Positions 1 through 6,281 of a stretch of 7,109 nt of DNA are shown here, piece by piece. The notes beneath the pieces were generated by a model that was not told where the DNA came from, did not search any database, and was given only the letters and a program-made list of their open reading frames with translations. Made by a program: the position numbers and the translations under genes. Source of the DNA: Acidovorax delafieldii (GTDB lineage: Bacteria > Pseudomonadota > Gammaproteobacteria > Burkholderiales > Burkholderiaceae_C). The DNA lies in the NCBI GenBank assembly GCA_002327945.1, contig DCVY01000165.1, forward strand, positions 4,974 to 12,082. Reading direction: 5' to 3'. Every line of letters starts with the position of its first letter. Position 1 is the stretch's first letter.

Positions 1-17
1 AGATCGAATTGGCTCAT
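1..17 (-). CDS. Start of next cys-operon gene, possibly cysH (partial)
   Basis: An ATG at 17-15 on the minus strand opens a frame reading M-S-Q-F-D before the window ends. It lies 40 bp after the stop of the DUF934 gene, in the same direction. In Comamonadaceae and related Burkholderiales the gene after cysI and the DUF934 gene is commonly cysH (PAPS/APS reductase), and a short start of this kind would suit it. Only five codons are visible and no clear Shine-Dalgarno sequence precedes them, so the identity is inferred from gene order alone. Confidence 0.35.
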
Positions 18-57
18 GGTGTGGGGCTCTGGGGTGTTTTGGGGTTCTGGGCTTTGC

Positions 58-459
58 TCAAGCTGCGGCCCGGCTGGCAAAAGGTGGGTGGGGGTTCACG
101 GCGTCGCCCTGGTAAAAGCCCGGGAACAGCTTGAACTGGCGCTGCGCATCGGCCGCGTCCACGCCTTCGCGCAGCACGGCCGACGAAAAGCCCGTGCGCT
201 GCATCTGCACCAGTTGGTCGATCAGCACGTCGCCCGTGGCGCGGATGTCGCCCGCAAAGCCGCGGCGGCGGCGCAGCAAAAAGGCCTGGCTGAAGGCGCG
301 GCCATCGGTGAAGTTGGGAAAGTGCAAGTCCACACGTTCCACACTGTCCAGTGGCAGCGCCATGGCATCGGCATCGTTGGGCAGGGCCACGGTGCGGGCG
401 TCACCCTCTGCGGGCGGCTGGTGGTCTTGGGCGGCGAGTAGTTTCAACATCATGGGCAT
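58..459 (-). CDS. DUF934 family protein of the sulfate-assimilation operon
   Basis: This 133-residue soluble protein belongs to the DUF934 family. Its core is clear at residues 46-91: HFPNFTDGRAFSQAFLLRRR, then GDIRATGDVLIDQL and a MQRTGF segment. That is the family signature of an aromatic/F-T-D-GR block followed by a GD(I/L)RA-GDVL-DQ block. The biochemical role is not established. The gene nearly always sits beside cysI and cysH, so a part in sulfite reduction (assembly of, or electron delivery to, the reductase) is a reasonable inference. It begins 21 bp after the cysI stop. Three ATGs (459, 453, 450) compete and no strong ribosome binding site decides between them; starting at the third gives M-L-K-L-L. 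The C-terminal 15 or so residues (P/A-rich) look unstructured. Confidence 0.9.
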   Translation of the reverse strand: MPMMLKLLAAQDHQPPAEGDARTVALPNDADAMALPLDSVERVDLHFPNFTDGRAFSQAFLLRRRRGFAGDIRATGDVLIDQLVQMQRTGFSSAVLREGVDAADAQRQFKLFPGFYQGDAVNPHPPFASRAAA

Positions 460-480
460 GGGGCGGTGCGCTGGGCCGGG

Positions 481-2262
481 TCAGGCGGCTGCGAGTTCTT
501 CTTTGTGGCGTGCCTGTTTGGCGGCTTCCTTGAACGGGTCCAGGCCCGTGCGGCGCACGGCCGCCTGGAAGGTTTCGCCGGGTTGGCGCAGGTCGCGGTA
601 GGTGGTGAGAACGGCTTCGATCACATCTGGCACTTCGGCGGCCGAGAACGAGGGGCCAATCACCTTGCCGGCCACCGCCGGACCCGACAGGTCAGAACCA
701 TCGGAGCCGCCCAGCGTGACCTGGTACCACTCCTTGCCGTCCTTGTCGACGCCCAGGATGCCGATGTGGCCGCTGTGGTGGTGGCCGCAGCTGTTGATGC
801 AGCCGCTGATGTGCAGGTCGATCTCGCCGATGTCATCGAGCTCGTCCAGGTCTTGATAACGTTGGGTGATGGCTTCGGCAATCGGCAGCGAGCGCGCGTT
901 GGCCAGCGCGCAAAAGTCGCCGCCGGGGCAGGCGATCATGTCGGTGAGCAACTGCACGTTGGCGCTGGCCAGGCCCAGGGCCCTGGCTTCCTGCCACAGG
1001 CTGAACAGCTGGCTGCCATGCACCCAGGGCAGCAGTACGTTCTGGTCGTGCGTCACGCGGGCTTCGCCGGCGGAGTATTTGTCCACCAGGTCGGCCAATG
1101 CGATGAGCTGGTCGCTGGTGGCGTCGCCGGGCGACTGGCCGGGGCGCTTGAACGACAGCGTCACGGCGCGCAGCTGCGGGTTCTGGTGCGCGTGCACGTT
1201 GCGCTGGAGCCAGCGGCCAAAAGCCACATGCCTGGCGGCCTGGGCCTTGAGCGAGGCTTCGAGCGCTGCGGGCGCCACGTCAGGAACCTTGGTCAGCTGG
1301 GGCGCTACAAAGCAGGCGGCCACGCGGTCCAACTCGGCCTGCGAAATGGTGTGCGGGCCACCGTCGATCTCCAGGATCTGCCGATACTCTTTTTCCACAT
1401 CGTCGATGTACTGCTGGCCTTCGGCCTTGACCAGGATCTTGATGCGGGCCTTGTACTTGTTGTCGCGGCGGCCATGCTCGTTGTACACGCGCACGATGGC
1501 CTCGATGTAATTCATGATCTGGTTCCACGGCAGGAACTCGCGGATCACCGTGCCAATCACCGGCGTGCGGCCCATGCCACCGCCCACAAACACCTTGAAG
1601 CCGATCTCGCCCGCCTCGTTTTTGAGCAGGTGCAGGCCCACGTCGTGCCAGCCGGTGGCTGCGCGGTCGTCCTTGCTGCCGCTGATGGCGATCTTGAACT
1701 TGCGCGGCAAAAAAGCGAACTCGGGGTGCAGCGTGGTCCACTGGCGCAGGATTTCTGCGTAGGGGCGGGGGTCTACGATTTCATCCACCGCCACACCTGC
1801 CAGCGCATCGGTGGTGGTGTTGCGGATGCAGTTGCCGCTGGTCTGGATGCCATGCATGTCCACGCTGGCCAGCAGGTCCATCACATCGGCGCTTTGGGAC
1901 AGCGGAATCCAGTTGAACTGCACATTGGTGCGGGTGGTGAAGTGGGCGCAGTTCCTGGGCAAGAAGGTGGTGCCCAGCAGGCCCTGGCCATCCATGGCTG
2001 CCTTGAACACTGCGGCTTCGGGTTCATCGTATTCGCGGGCGATCCGGGCCAGCACGCGCAGTTGGCGGCTGGCAATTTCGCCATAGGGCACGGCCACGCG
2101 CAGCATGGGGGCGTAGCGCTGCACATACCAGCCGTTTTGCAGGCGCAGCGGGCGGAAATCGTCCTCGCTCAACTTGCCGGTCTGCCAGCGCGTGAGCTGG
2201 TCACGGAACTGCGCCGCGCGCTGGTGCACGAACTGTTTGTCGAAGGCTGTGTATTGGTACAT
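481..2262 (-). CDS. cysI: Sulfite reductase, siroheme/[4Fe-4S] hemoprotein (CysI/NirA-like)
   Basis: This 593-residue enzyme catalyses the six-electron reduction of sulfite to sulfide in cytoplasmic cysteine synthesis. The four cluster/siroheme cysteines are present as C445-x5-C451 (CPGGDFC) and C488-x3-C492 (SGCINSCG). Anion-binding residues equivalent to E. coli CysI R83, R153, K215 and K217 can be placed at R55, R147 (GNCIRN), K188 and K190 (LPRKFK). HFTTRTNVQFNW (107-118) and GFKVFVGGGMGRTP (221-234) are the other family blocks. The duplicated ferrite-reductase halves and full length suggest an intact enzyme. No cysJ flavoprotein lies nearby, so the electron donor may be ferredoxin or another protein. 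The start lies only 9 bp after the exporter stop, with a weak Shine-Dalgarno sequence, which suggests translational coupling. A nitrite reductase role is less likely given the DUF934 and TauE neighbours. Confidence 0.95.
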   Translation of the reverse strand: MYQYTAFDKQFVHQRAAQFRDQLTRWQTGKLSEDDFRPLRLQNGWYVQRYAPMLRVAVPYGEIASRQLRVLARIAREYDEPEAAVFKAAMDGQGLLGTTFLPRNCAHFTTRTNVQFNWIPLSQSADVMDLLASVDMHGIQTSGNCIRNTTTDALAGVAVDEIVDPRPYAEILRQWTTLHPEFAFLPRKFKIAISGSKDDRAATGWHDVGLHLLKNEAGEIGFKVFVGGGMGRTPVIGTVIREFLPWNQIMNYIEAIVRVYNEHGRRDNKYKARIKILVKAEGQQYIDDVEKEYRQILEIDGGPHTISQAELDRVAACFVAPQLTKVPDVAPAALEASLKAQAARHVAFGRWLQRNVHAHQNPQLRAVTLSFKRPGQSPGDATSDQLIALADLVDKYSAGEARVTHDQNVLLPWVHGSQLFSLWQEARALGLASANVQLLTDMIACPGGDFCALANARSLPIAEAITQRYQDLDELDDIGEIDLHISGCINSCGHHHSGHIGILGVDKDGKEWYQVTLGGSDGSDLSGPAVAGKVIGPSFSAAEVPDVIEAVLTTYRDLRQPGETFQAAVRRTGLDPFKEAAKQARHKEELAAA

Positions 2263-2271
2263 CGTAAAAAC

Positions 2272-3075
2272 TCAGATCAGAACCAGTTTGGCGCCCGCCC
2301 AGGCGAGCAGCAGTGAAAGGGCCGAGCGGATCAGGCGCTCCGGCGTGCGGGAAACCAGGCGCGAGCCCAGCCAGATGCCGGGCAGCGAGCCGGCCAGCAG
2401 TTGCAGCAGCAGGGGCCAATCGACCGAGCCCAGAGACGCGTGGCCCAGGCCAGCCACCAGCGTGAGCGGCACGGCGTAGGCAATGTCGGCGGCGATGATA
2501 CGCGGCAGCGGCAGGTGCGGAAACACCAGCAGCAGCACCGTGACGCCAATGGCGCCCGCGCCCACCGAGGTGAAGGTGACCAGCGTGCCGATCATCGCCC
2601 CCAGCAACACCGGCAGGCTCCAGTGGCGCGGCTCGGCTGCATTGGCTGCGCTGGCGCGGCGGGCGGTCAGTTCGGCGGCCTGGCGTTGGGGCGAGAACGC
2701 CAGCACCTTGTAGGCCGTGGCAGCGGCGGTGAGCAGCAGGGCGATGCCCAGCGTGCTGGTCATGAGGTTTTGTGCCTGCGCCGTGGCGGGTCCCATGCGG
2801 TGCAGCAGCCACAGCGCAGCCAGTGCCGCCGGGATGCTGCCTGCGCACAGCAGGCCCACCACGCGCCAGGGCACCAGGCGCTGGCGCGCCATGCTCACAG
2901 TGCCGCCCATCTTGGTGAAAGCTGCGAAGAGCAGGTCGGTGCCAATGGCCAGGTGGGGCTTGACACCAAAGAAGAAAATCAGCACGGGCGTCATCAGCGA
3001 GCCGCCACCCACGCCGGTCAGGCCCACGATGAACCCGACGGCAAAGCCCGCAAAAATGAACGCGAAATCATGCAT
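2272..3075 (-). CDS. TauE/SafE family sulfite/sulfonate exporter
   Basis: This 267-residue inner-membrane protein has about eight hydrophobic segments and two repeated halves, typical of TauE/SafE (DUF81) permeases. The first half carries GLTGVGGGSLMTPVL (residues 18-32) and AIGTDLLFAAFTKMGGT (43-59). The second carries GTLVTFTSVGAGAIGV (163-178), then DIAYAVPLTLVAGLGH (197-212) and SLPGIWLGSRL (230-240). A polar loop (about 127-151) separates the halves. Members export or import sulfite, sulfonates or related anions. Its place as first gene of a cysI operon suggests it protects against sulfite that builds up during assimilation, though substrate and direction cannot be read from sequence. 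The ATG at 3075 gives the typical short N-terminus. No good Shine-Dalgarno sequence is seen, which fits a short leader. Confidence 0.93.
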   Translation of the reverse strand: MHDFAFIFAGFAVGFIVGLTGVGGGSLMTPVLIFFFGVKPHLAIGTDLLFAAFTKMGGTVSMARQRLVPWRVVGLLCAGSIPAALAALWLLHRMGPATAQAQNLMTSTLGIALLLTAAATAYKVLAFSPQRQAAELTARRASAANAAEPRHWSLPVLLGAMIGTLVTFTSVGAGAIGVTVLLLVFPHLPLPRIIAADIAYAVPLTLVAGLGHASLGSVDWPLLLQLLAGSLPGIWLGSRLVSRTPERLIRSALSLLLAWAGAKLVLI

Positions 3076-3140
3076 GGCTGCGACTGTAGGGTGCAGGTAT
3101 ATAAATGCAAACTATTGTTTTGTGCTTCTTATATGCTTAT

Positions 3141-3154
3141 TTGCTTATAAGCAA
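3141..3154. promoter_or_regulatory. Palindromic operator candidate upstream of the TauE-cysI operon
   Basis: TTGCTTATAAGCAA is a perfect 14-bp palindrome in an AT-rich island within GC-rich DNA, 66-79 bp upstream of the exporter start. The motif GCTTAT recurs at 3135-3140 and 3143-3148, with a looser copy from 3124. On the minus strand a possible -10 box (TATATA, 3103-3098) would give a start near 3090 and a leader of about 15 nt. That would put the palindrome near -57, where LysR-type activators such as CysB bind. No convincing -35 is seen, as expected for an activated promoter. The palindrome is observed; the regulator is inferred. Confidence 0.45.
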
Positions 3155-3220
3155 GTCTTGGTGCGGGTTTGCGCGTGTTGGGGTGGCGCGGGCGGGGTTT
3201 GCTGCAGGCCGGATGCCCAC

Positions 3221-5179
3221 CTATTGCAGGCGCTCGGTGCCCAGCGCCCTGGCCAGTTTTGCGTCCAGTGGCAGGGGCTCGCCTTGCAGGCGGGCTGCCA
3301 GCAGCTCGCCGCACAAAAGGGCCAGGGTCAGCCCCCGTGCACCCATGGCGGTGCAGACCCACAGGCCCGGAAAATCGGCTGCATCGACCGGTCCCACAAT
3401 GGGCAGGCGATCCGGCGCCGTGCAGCGCACGGCGGCCCAGGACTGCAAAGCGGGCTCTGCCGAAGAAGCATCCCCAAGGTCTGCACCTTTTCCCGGCGTG
3501 TCGAGCGCCGGGGCGAATGCAGGCGCCAGCTGCTGCGCTGTCCGGGGCAGCAGGCCCTGCAGCTTGGCCCAGTTGCTGGTGTGGGCCGCCCGGACATCGG
3601 TGGCGGATGGCGGCAGGGTTTCCACGCCACGTTCAAAAGTGGAGCCCATCACCCAGGCTTGGCGGCCGCCGGGGCTGTCTTCCAGCGGAAACCGGGGAAC
3701 CAGGTTGCCATGGCCATTGGCCGGGAACGGCAGCAGGGGCGCAGCCGGGTCGGTATGGATGCCCCAGGACACTTGACCGCGCACGGGCTGCAGGGGCCAG
3801 CGGTGGTTCAGCAGCGCCAGGCTGCCGGCGCCCGCCGCAATGACCAGGGTGGGTGCTTCAGCGAGTAAATTGCCTTGGGCGTCCAGCGCCTGCCACGTCA
3901 AGGCGGTGGGGCTGCCTTCAGCGCCGGGGTGATCCACGCGGCGCAATTGCGCCACCCGGCTTTCCCCTTGCCAGCGGATGCCGGGGTGCGCGAGCAAGGC
4001 CTTGGCCAAGCGCGCCGGGCGTACCCAGCCGGCCTGGTGGTGCCAGCAGGCCAGGGCGTCGGGCGGCAACCGGGCCTCGGCCAGGGCTGCGGGCGGCGCG
4101 GGCTGGCTCCAGGCGGCACCCGGCCCGTCGGCCCAGTGGGGCGCCAGGCCGGGTGTGCCGTCGGTGCGGTGCTCCAGCACGCCGCAATGGGCCCAGTCCA
4201 CGCCTTCGTTCAGCAACCAGCGGGCCTGCTGCAGCGTCGTGCGCACGCCGCTGCGCGACAGGCGCGACAGCACGCTGTCGTCGGGCGACACATGGGGGGC
4301 AAACACCCCGGCGGGCAGGGCCGACGCACCCGCTGCAGGCTCGGCGGCCTGGTCCAGCACCACCACTTGCCAGCCGCGCCGTGCCAGGCTGGCCGCCGTG
4401 GCGGCCCCGGCAATGCCGCCGCCGATCACGATGCAGGGACCGGGGGGAAGGGGCTCTGGGGTGGTCTCGGGCTGGCGTGTGGTGCGCGGTTTCCAGCGCG
4501 GGTTGTAGATGGCCTGGTCGCGTTCGGGCGGCACGCCGGGCACGAGCGTCACCTCGAACCCGCATTGCGCCAGGGCTTCGCGCAGGCCGCTTGCAATCGT
4601 CCAGGTGGCCAGCCGCGTGCCGCGCCGGCAGCAGCGGGCCACGGCCTTGAGGGTGTGCAGTTCCCAGGCCTCGGGATGGCGCTGGAGGCTGAAACCGCCA
4701 AGGTACACGGCATCCACAGTCAGGCTCTGCTGGCGCAGCAGGGCCTGCGTGTCACCCACACAGAGCGTGAGCAGCACCCGGCCCGCGTCAAACCGCAGGC
4801 GGTGCACACCCGGCAGCAGCCCCCACCACTGGCGGTGCAGTTCTTCGGCCAGCGGCGCAAGGTCGGGGTGGGCGGCGGTGGCCCGCAGCAGATCGGCCGC
4901 GCTGGCGGGACAGGCTTCGGTCGAGACAAAGTGCAGCAGCGTGGGCCGCTGCGGATCGGACCGCCAAGCCGACCAGGTGACCAGAAAGTTCAGGCCGAAG
5001 CCAAAACCAGTTTCCAGAATGCGCCACTGCGGCAGCCCGGCCCAGGCCGCAGGCAGGCCGCAGCCCTGCAGAAAAACGCGGCGGGCCTGGTTCAGGCCGC
5101 CGTTTTCGCTGTGGCAGCGGTCGCCAAAGCGCGGGCTGTAGGGGGTGCCGTCCGGCAGCCAGTCAACGGGCTCGGACAT
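3221..5179 (-). CDS. mnmC: Bifunctional tRNA 5-methylaminomethyl-2-thiouridine synthase MnmC
   Basis: This 652-residue two-domain enzyme (E. coli form 668) completes mnm5s2U at the wobble position of certain tRNAs. The C-terminal FAD oxidase removes the carboxymethyl group from cmnm5s2U, and the N-terminal SAM domain methylates the product. The N-domain shows WLPDGTPYSPRFGD (7-20), a QARRVFL block and the SAM loop ILETGFGFGLNFL (54-66). The C-domain shows the dinucleotide-binding loop CIVIGGGIAGAATA (249-262), a GASALPAGVFAP block (284-295), and the terminal VRCTAPDRLPIVGP (584-597) and AMGARGLTLALLCGELL (611-627) blocks. One oddity is that the family motif FLDGF reads YLGGF at 159-163, so the aspartate equivalent to E. 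coli D178 is glycine (G161, codon 4699-4697). Nearby residues also deviate (SLQRHPEAW against the usual SPAKNPEMW). The oxidase half looks complete. The ATG at 5179 gives the usual MSEP-x-x-WLPDGTPYSPRF opening but lacks a Shine-Dalgarno sequence. Confidence 0.95.
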   Translation of the reverse strand: MSEPVDWLPDGTPYSPRFGDRCHSENGGLNQARRVFLQGCGLPAAWAGLPQWRILETGFGFGLNFLVTWSAWRSDPQRPTLLHFVSTEACPASAADLLRATAAHPDLAPLAEELHRQWWGLLPGVHRLRFDAGRVLLTLCVGDTQALLRQQSLTVDAVYLGGFSLQRHPEAWELHTLKAVARCCRRGTRLATWTIASGLREALAQCGFEVTLVPGVPPERDQAIYNPRWKPRTTRQPETTPEPLPPGPCIVIGGGIAGAATAASLARRGWQVVVLDQAAEPAAGASALPAGVFAPHVSPDDSVLSRLSRSGVRTTLQQARWLLNEGVDWAHCGVLEHRTDGTPGLAPHWADGPGAAWSQPAPPAALAEARLPPDALACWHHQAGWVRPARLAKALLAHPGIRWQGESRVAQLRRVDHPGAEGSPTALTWQALDAQGNLLAEAPTLVIAAGAGSLALLNHRWPLQPVRGQVSWGIHTDPAAPLLPFPANGHGNLVPRFPLEDSPGGRQAWVMGSTFERGVETLPPSATDVRAAHTSNWAKLQGLLPRTAQQLAPAFAPALDTPGKGADLGDASSAEPALQSWAAVRCTAPDRLPIVGPVDAADFPGLWVCTAMGARGLTLALLCGELLAARLQGEPLPLDAKLARALGTERLQ

Positions 5180-5202
5180 GGAGATCGAGTATCAGTTTTT
5201 AC

Positions 5203-5214
5203 GGTGCATGCACC
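5203..5214. promoter_or_regulatory. 12-bp palindrome in the mnmC leader
   Basis: GGTGCATGCACC is a perfect palindrome 24-35 bp upstream of the mnmC start. It could be a small operator or part of the leader RNA fold. It may equally be an edge of the neighbouring repeat. No known motif is recognised. Confidence 0.25.
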
Positions 5215-5216
5215 AT

Positions 5217-5357
5217 TCGCGACCTATGGAACTGGCGCCGCCCAGGCCAGGGCAGCCAAGCAAGGGCCGCCCCGCAGCGAGGGCTGCGTTCCCCTGCCCA
5301 CAGCGCTTGGCGCTGTGAGAGCGGGGGGAAGCGGCGAAGCCGCTCAGGGGGTGTTTC
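5217..5357. repeat. Hairpin-rich dispersed intergenic repeat (Comamonadaceae-type)
   Basis: Between yggX and mnmC lies a non-coding stretch with several small perfect hairpins. They are CGCAGC/GCTGCG with a 4-nt loop (5273-5288), an 8-bp stem with a TTG loop (5299-5317), and AGCGGC/GCCGCT with a GAA loop (5330-5344). The block GGGGGAAGCGGCGAAGCCGC followed by TCAGGGGGTG is of a kind I recall between many genes in Acidovorax, Comamonas and Variovorax, often mis-annotated as small proteins. An 88-codon frame crosses it on the minus strand but looks like translated repeat. It may act as a transcript stabiliser or attenuator between yggX and mnmC. Boundaries are approximate and the copy number cannot be seen in one window. 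Confidence 0.5.
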
Positions 5358-5360
5358 CTT

Positions 5361-5422
5361 TCAGACGCTGGGCGGGACATATCCCGCCGCAGCGTCTGCG
5401 CCGCTGCCAAAAAAGTGGTTTT
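5361..5422 (-). pseudogene. Detached second copy of the yggX 3' end
   Basis: This stretch matches the 3' end of yggX (5455-5516) at 58 of 62 positions with a constant 94-bp offset. Read in the matching frame it ends [19 protein letters not shown] and stop, against [19 protein letters not shown] and stop in yggX. Of the four differences, two are synonymous (Gly GGA/GGC, Ser AGC/AGT) and two fall in the last codon (Val/Ala). The stop codon is kept. That pattern suggests it was once the end of a real yggX gene, not a random copy. It lacks the rest of the gene. The spacer between the copies is only 32 bp. Confidence 0.85.
5362..5398. terminator. Strong hairpin within the yggX-end copy, possible terminator
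   Basis: Sixteen base pairs form as a 9-bp outer arm (5362-5370 with 5390-5398) and a 7-bp inner arm (5371-5377 with 5382-5388). There is one bulged G (5389) and a CATA loop. Transcripts leaving yggX would make it 57-93 nt past the stop codon. No U-tract follows on either strand, so it is not a standard intrinsic terminator and could instead protect the mRNA 3' end or attenuate read-through into mnmC. The equivalent place at the end of yggX itself can pair only partly (about 9 bp). Confidence 0.4.
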
Positions 5423-5454
5423 GGTGAAACCTCTTTTTACCGTGCTGCATTGCA

Positions 5455-5727
5455 TCACGCACTGGGCGGGACATAGCCCGCCGCAGCGTCTGCGCCGCTG
5501 CCAAAAAAGTGGTTTTCCATCTGCCGGGCCAGGTACTGGCGGGCGCGGGCGTCGGCCAGGTTCAGGCGGTTTTCATTGACCAGCATGGTCTGGTGCTTGA
5601 GCCAGTCGGCCCAAGCCTGCTTGCTCACGTTTTCCCAGATGCGTTTGCCCAGTTCGCCGGGGTAAGGGGGGAAGTCGAGCCCTTCGGCTTCTTGGCCGAG
5701 TTTGATGCATTGAACGGTGCGTGCCAT
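5455..5727 (-). CDS. yggX: YggX family Fe(II)-trafficking / oxidative damage protection protein
   Basis: This 90-residue cytoplasmic protein is the normal length for the family. YggX helps protect and repair Fe-S clusters under oxidative stress and is linked to Fe(II) handling. Conserved features are MARTVQC with Cys7, the block [18 protein letters not shown] (13-30), [20 protein letters not shown] (36-55) and the C-terminal [18 protein letters not shown] segment. A good Shine-Dalgarno sequence, AAGGA (5738-5734), lies 6 nt before the ATG, which fixes the start. Its product would support the [4Fe-4S] sulfite reductase nearby, but the two genes belong to different transcription units. The gene is divergent from the sbp pseudogene across 166 bp. 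Its 3' end is duplicated downstream (5361-5422). Confidence 0.96.
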   Translation of the reverse strand: MARTVQCIKLGQEAEGLDFPPYPGELGKRIWENVSKQAWADWLKHQTMLVNENRLNLADARARQYLARQMENHFFGSGADAAAGYVPPSA

Positions 5728-5893
5728 GGGGTTTCCTTTTGTGATTGGGCATGGGCAGCCACAGGGAGGCGGCTGCTCAAGTGTTTTGGGTATAGAGAGC
5801 TGAAGTATCAGTATTTTCAGTTTTGAAGAGGGCTTTCAGAATGCGTTCCATCGGTGATTTGCACCGCAACCCATTCACAAAAGAGGCCCTCCC
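5728..5893. promoter_or_regulatory. Divergent intergenic region of yggX and the sbp remnant
   Basis: This 166-bp gap must carry the yggX promoter (minus) and once carried that of the sulfate-binding protein gene (plus). A Shine-Dalgarno sequence, AGAGG (5882-5886), sits 7 nt before the pseudogene ATG. The central part (about 5790-5830) is AT-rich. I cannot assign -35/-10 boxes with confidence; TATACC on the minus strand near 5790 is the best -10 candidate for yggX. Confidence 0.35.
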
Positions 5894-6166
5894 ATGAACT
5901 TTCGCCGCGACTTTATCAAGTTTCCCTTCGCCGCCGTCCTGGTGGGCAGTTTGGCCCTGACGGCATTGCCGTCGTTTGCACAGTCTGTGACGCTGCTCAA
6001 GGTGTCGTATGACCCCAACCCCCAGGGATGACATGATCGAGCCGGCATCAGCGCGATCACGCCCAAGCCCAAAACCTCGGGTGGCGCGCGCTGGAGCTAC
6101 CTCGCGGCCTGGGAGTTCGCCAAGCGCCACTATTGCAGCGATGCCAAGGCCAAAGAGTTTGTCGCC
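5894..6166 (+). pseudogene. Broken periplasmic sulfate-binding protein gene (sbp-like)
   Basis: The ATG opens MNFRRDFIKF followed by a hydrophobic run and ALPSFA-Q, a classic Sec signal peptide with cleavage after residue 29. It continues VTLLKVSYDP, the start of mature sulfate-binding proteins of the CysP/Sbp family. A TGA at 6029-6031 ends the frame after 45 codons. Five codons later, in the same frame, the family resumes with [20 protein letters not shown] (6047-6106), then AWEFAK and [10 protein letters not shown] (to 6166). These correspond to the conserved [19 protein letters not shown] region of intact proteins. Roughly 110-130 residues between the two blocks are missing, and the C-terminal lobe after KEFVA is unrecognisable. 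No cysT/W/A transporter genes follow. The intact product would deliver sulfate to the CysTWA importer. It is a dead gene by deletion plus stop; whether the stop came first is unknown. Confidence 0.88.
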
Positions 6167-6281
6167 CACACAGCGCATCCTGCGGCGGTGGGGCCGTTGA
6201 CCAGGTGGCCCAGGCGCGCGCGCTGGTGGGGCGGCCACACCACCAACGCATGCCAACGCTGCAAGGCGCGTCAGACCCGGG

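Noticed and set aside
466..2316. 616-codon open frame on the plus strand
   Set aside because: It lies exactly opposite cysI, whose catalytic motifs are unambiguous. The plus-strand translation is low-complexity A/G/V/H-rich with no family features, as expected for an antisense frame in GC-rich DNA.
5192..5458. 88-codon minus-strand frame between yggX and mnmC
   Set aside because: It starts at a GTG inside the yggX stop region. It reads the yggX-end copy in the wrong frame and then the hairpin repeat. Such translations are typical artefacts of this repeat type.
3875..5476. 533-codon open frame on the plus strand
   Set aside because: It is opposite mnmC and runs on into the repeat region. The composition is biased (A, G, R, Q) and has no recognisable motif.
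5361..5516. CRISPR-like repeat-spacer pair
   Set aside because: There are only two copies, one lies inside the yggX coding sequence, and the match is explained by the YggX C-terminus.
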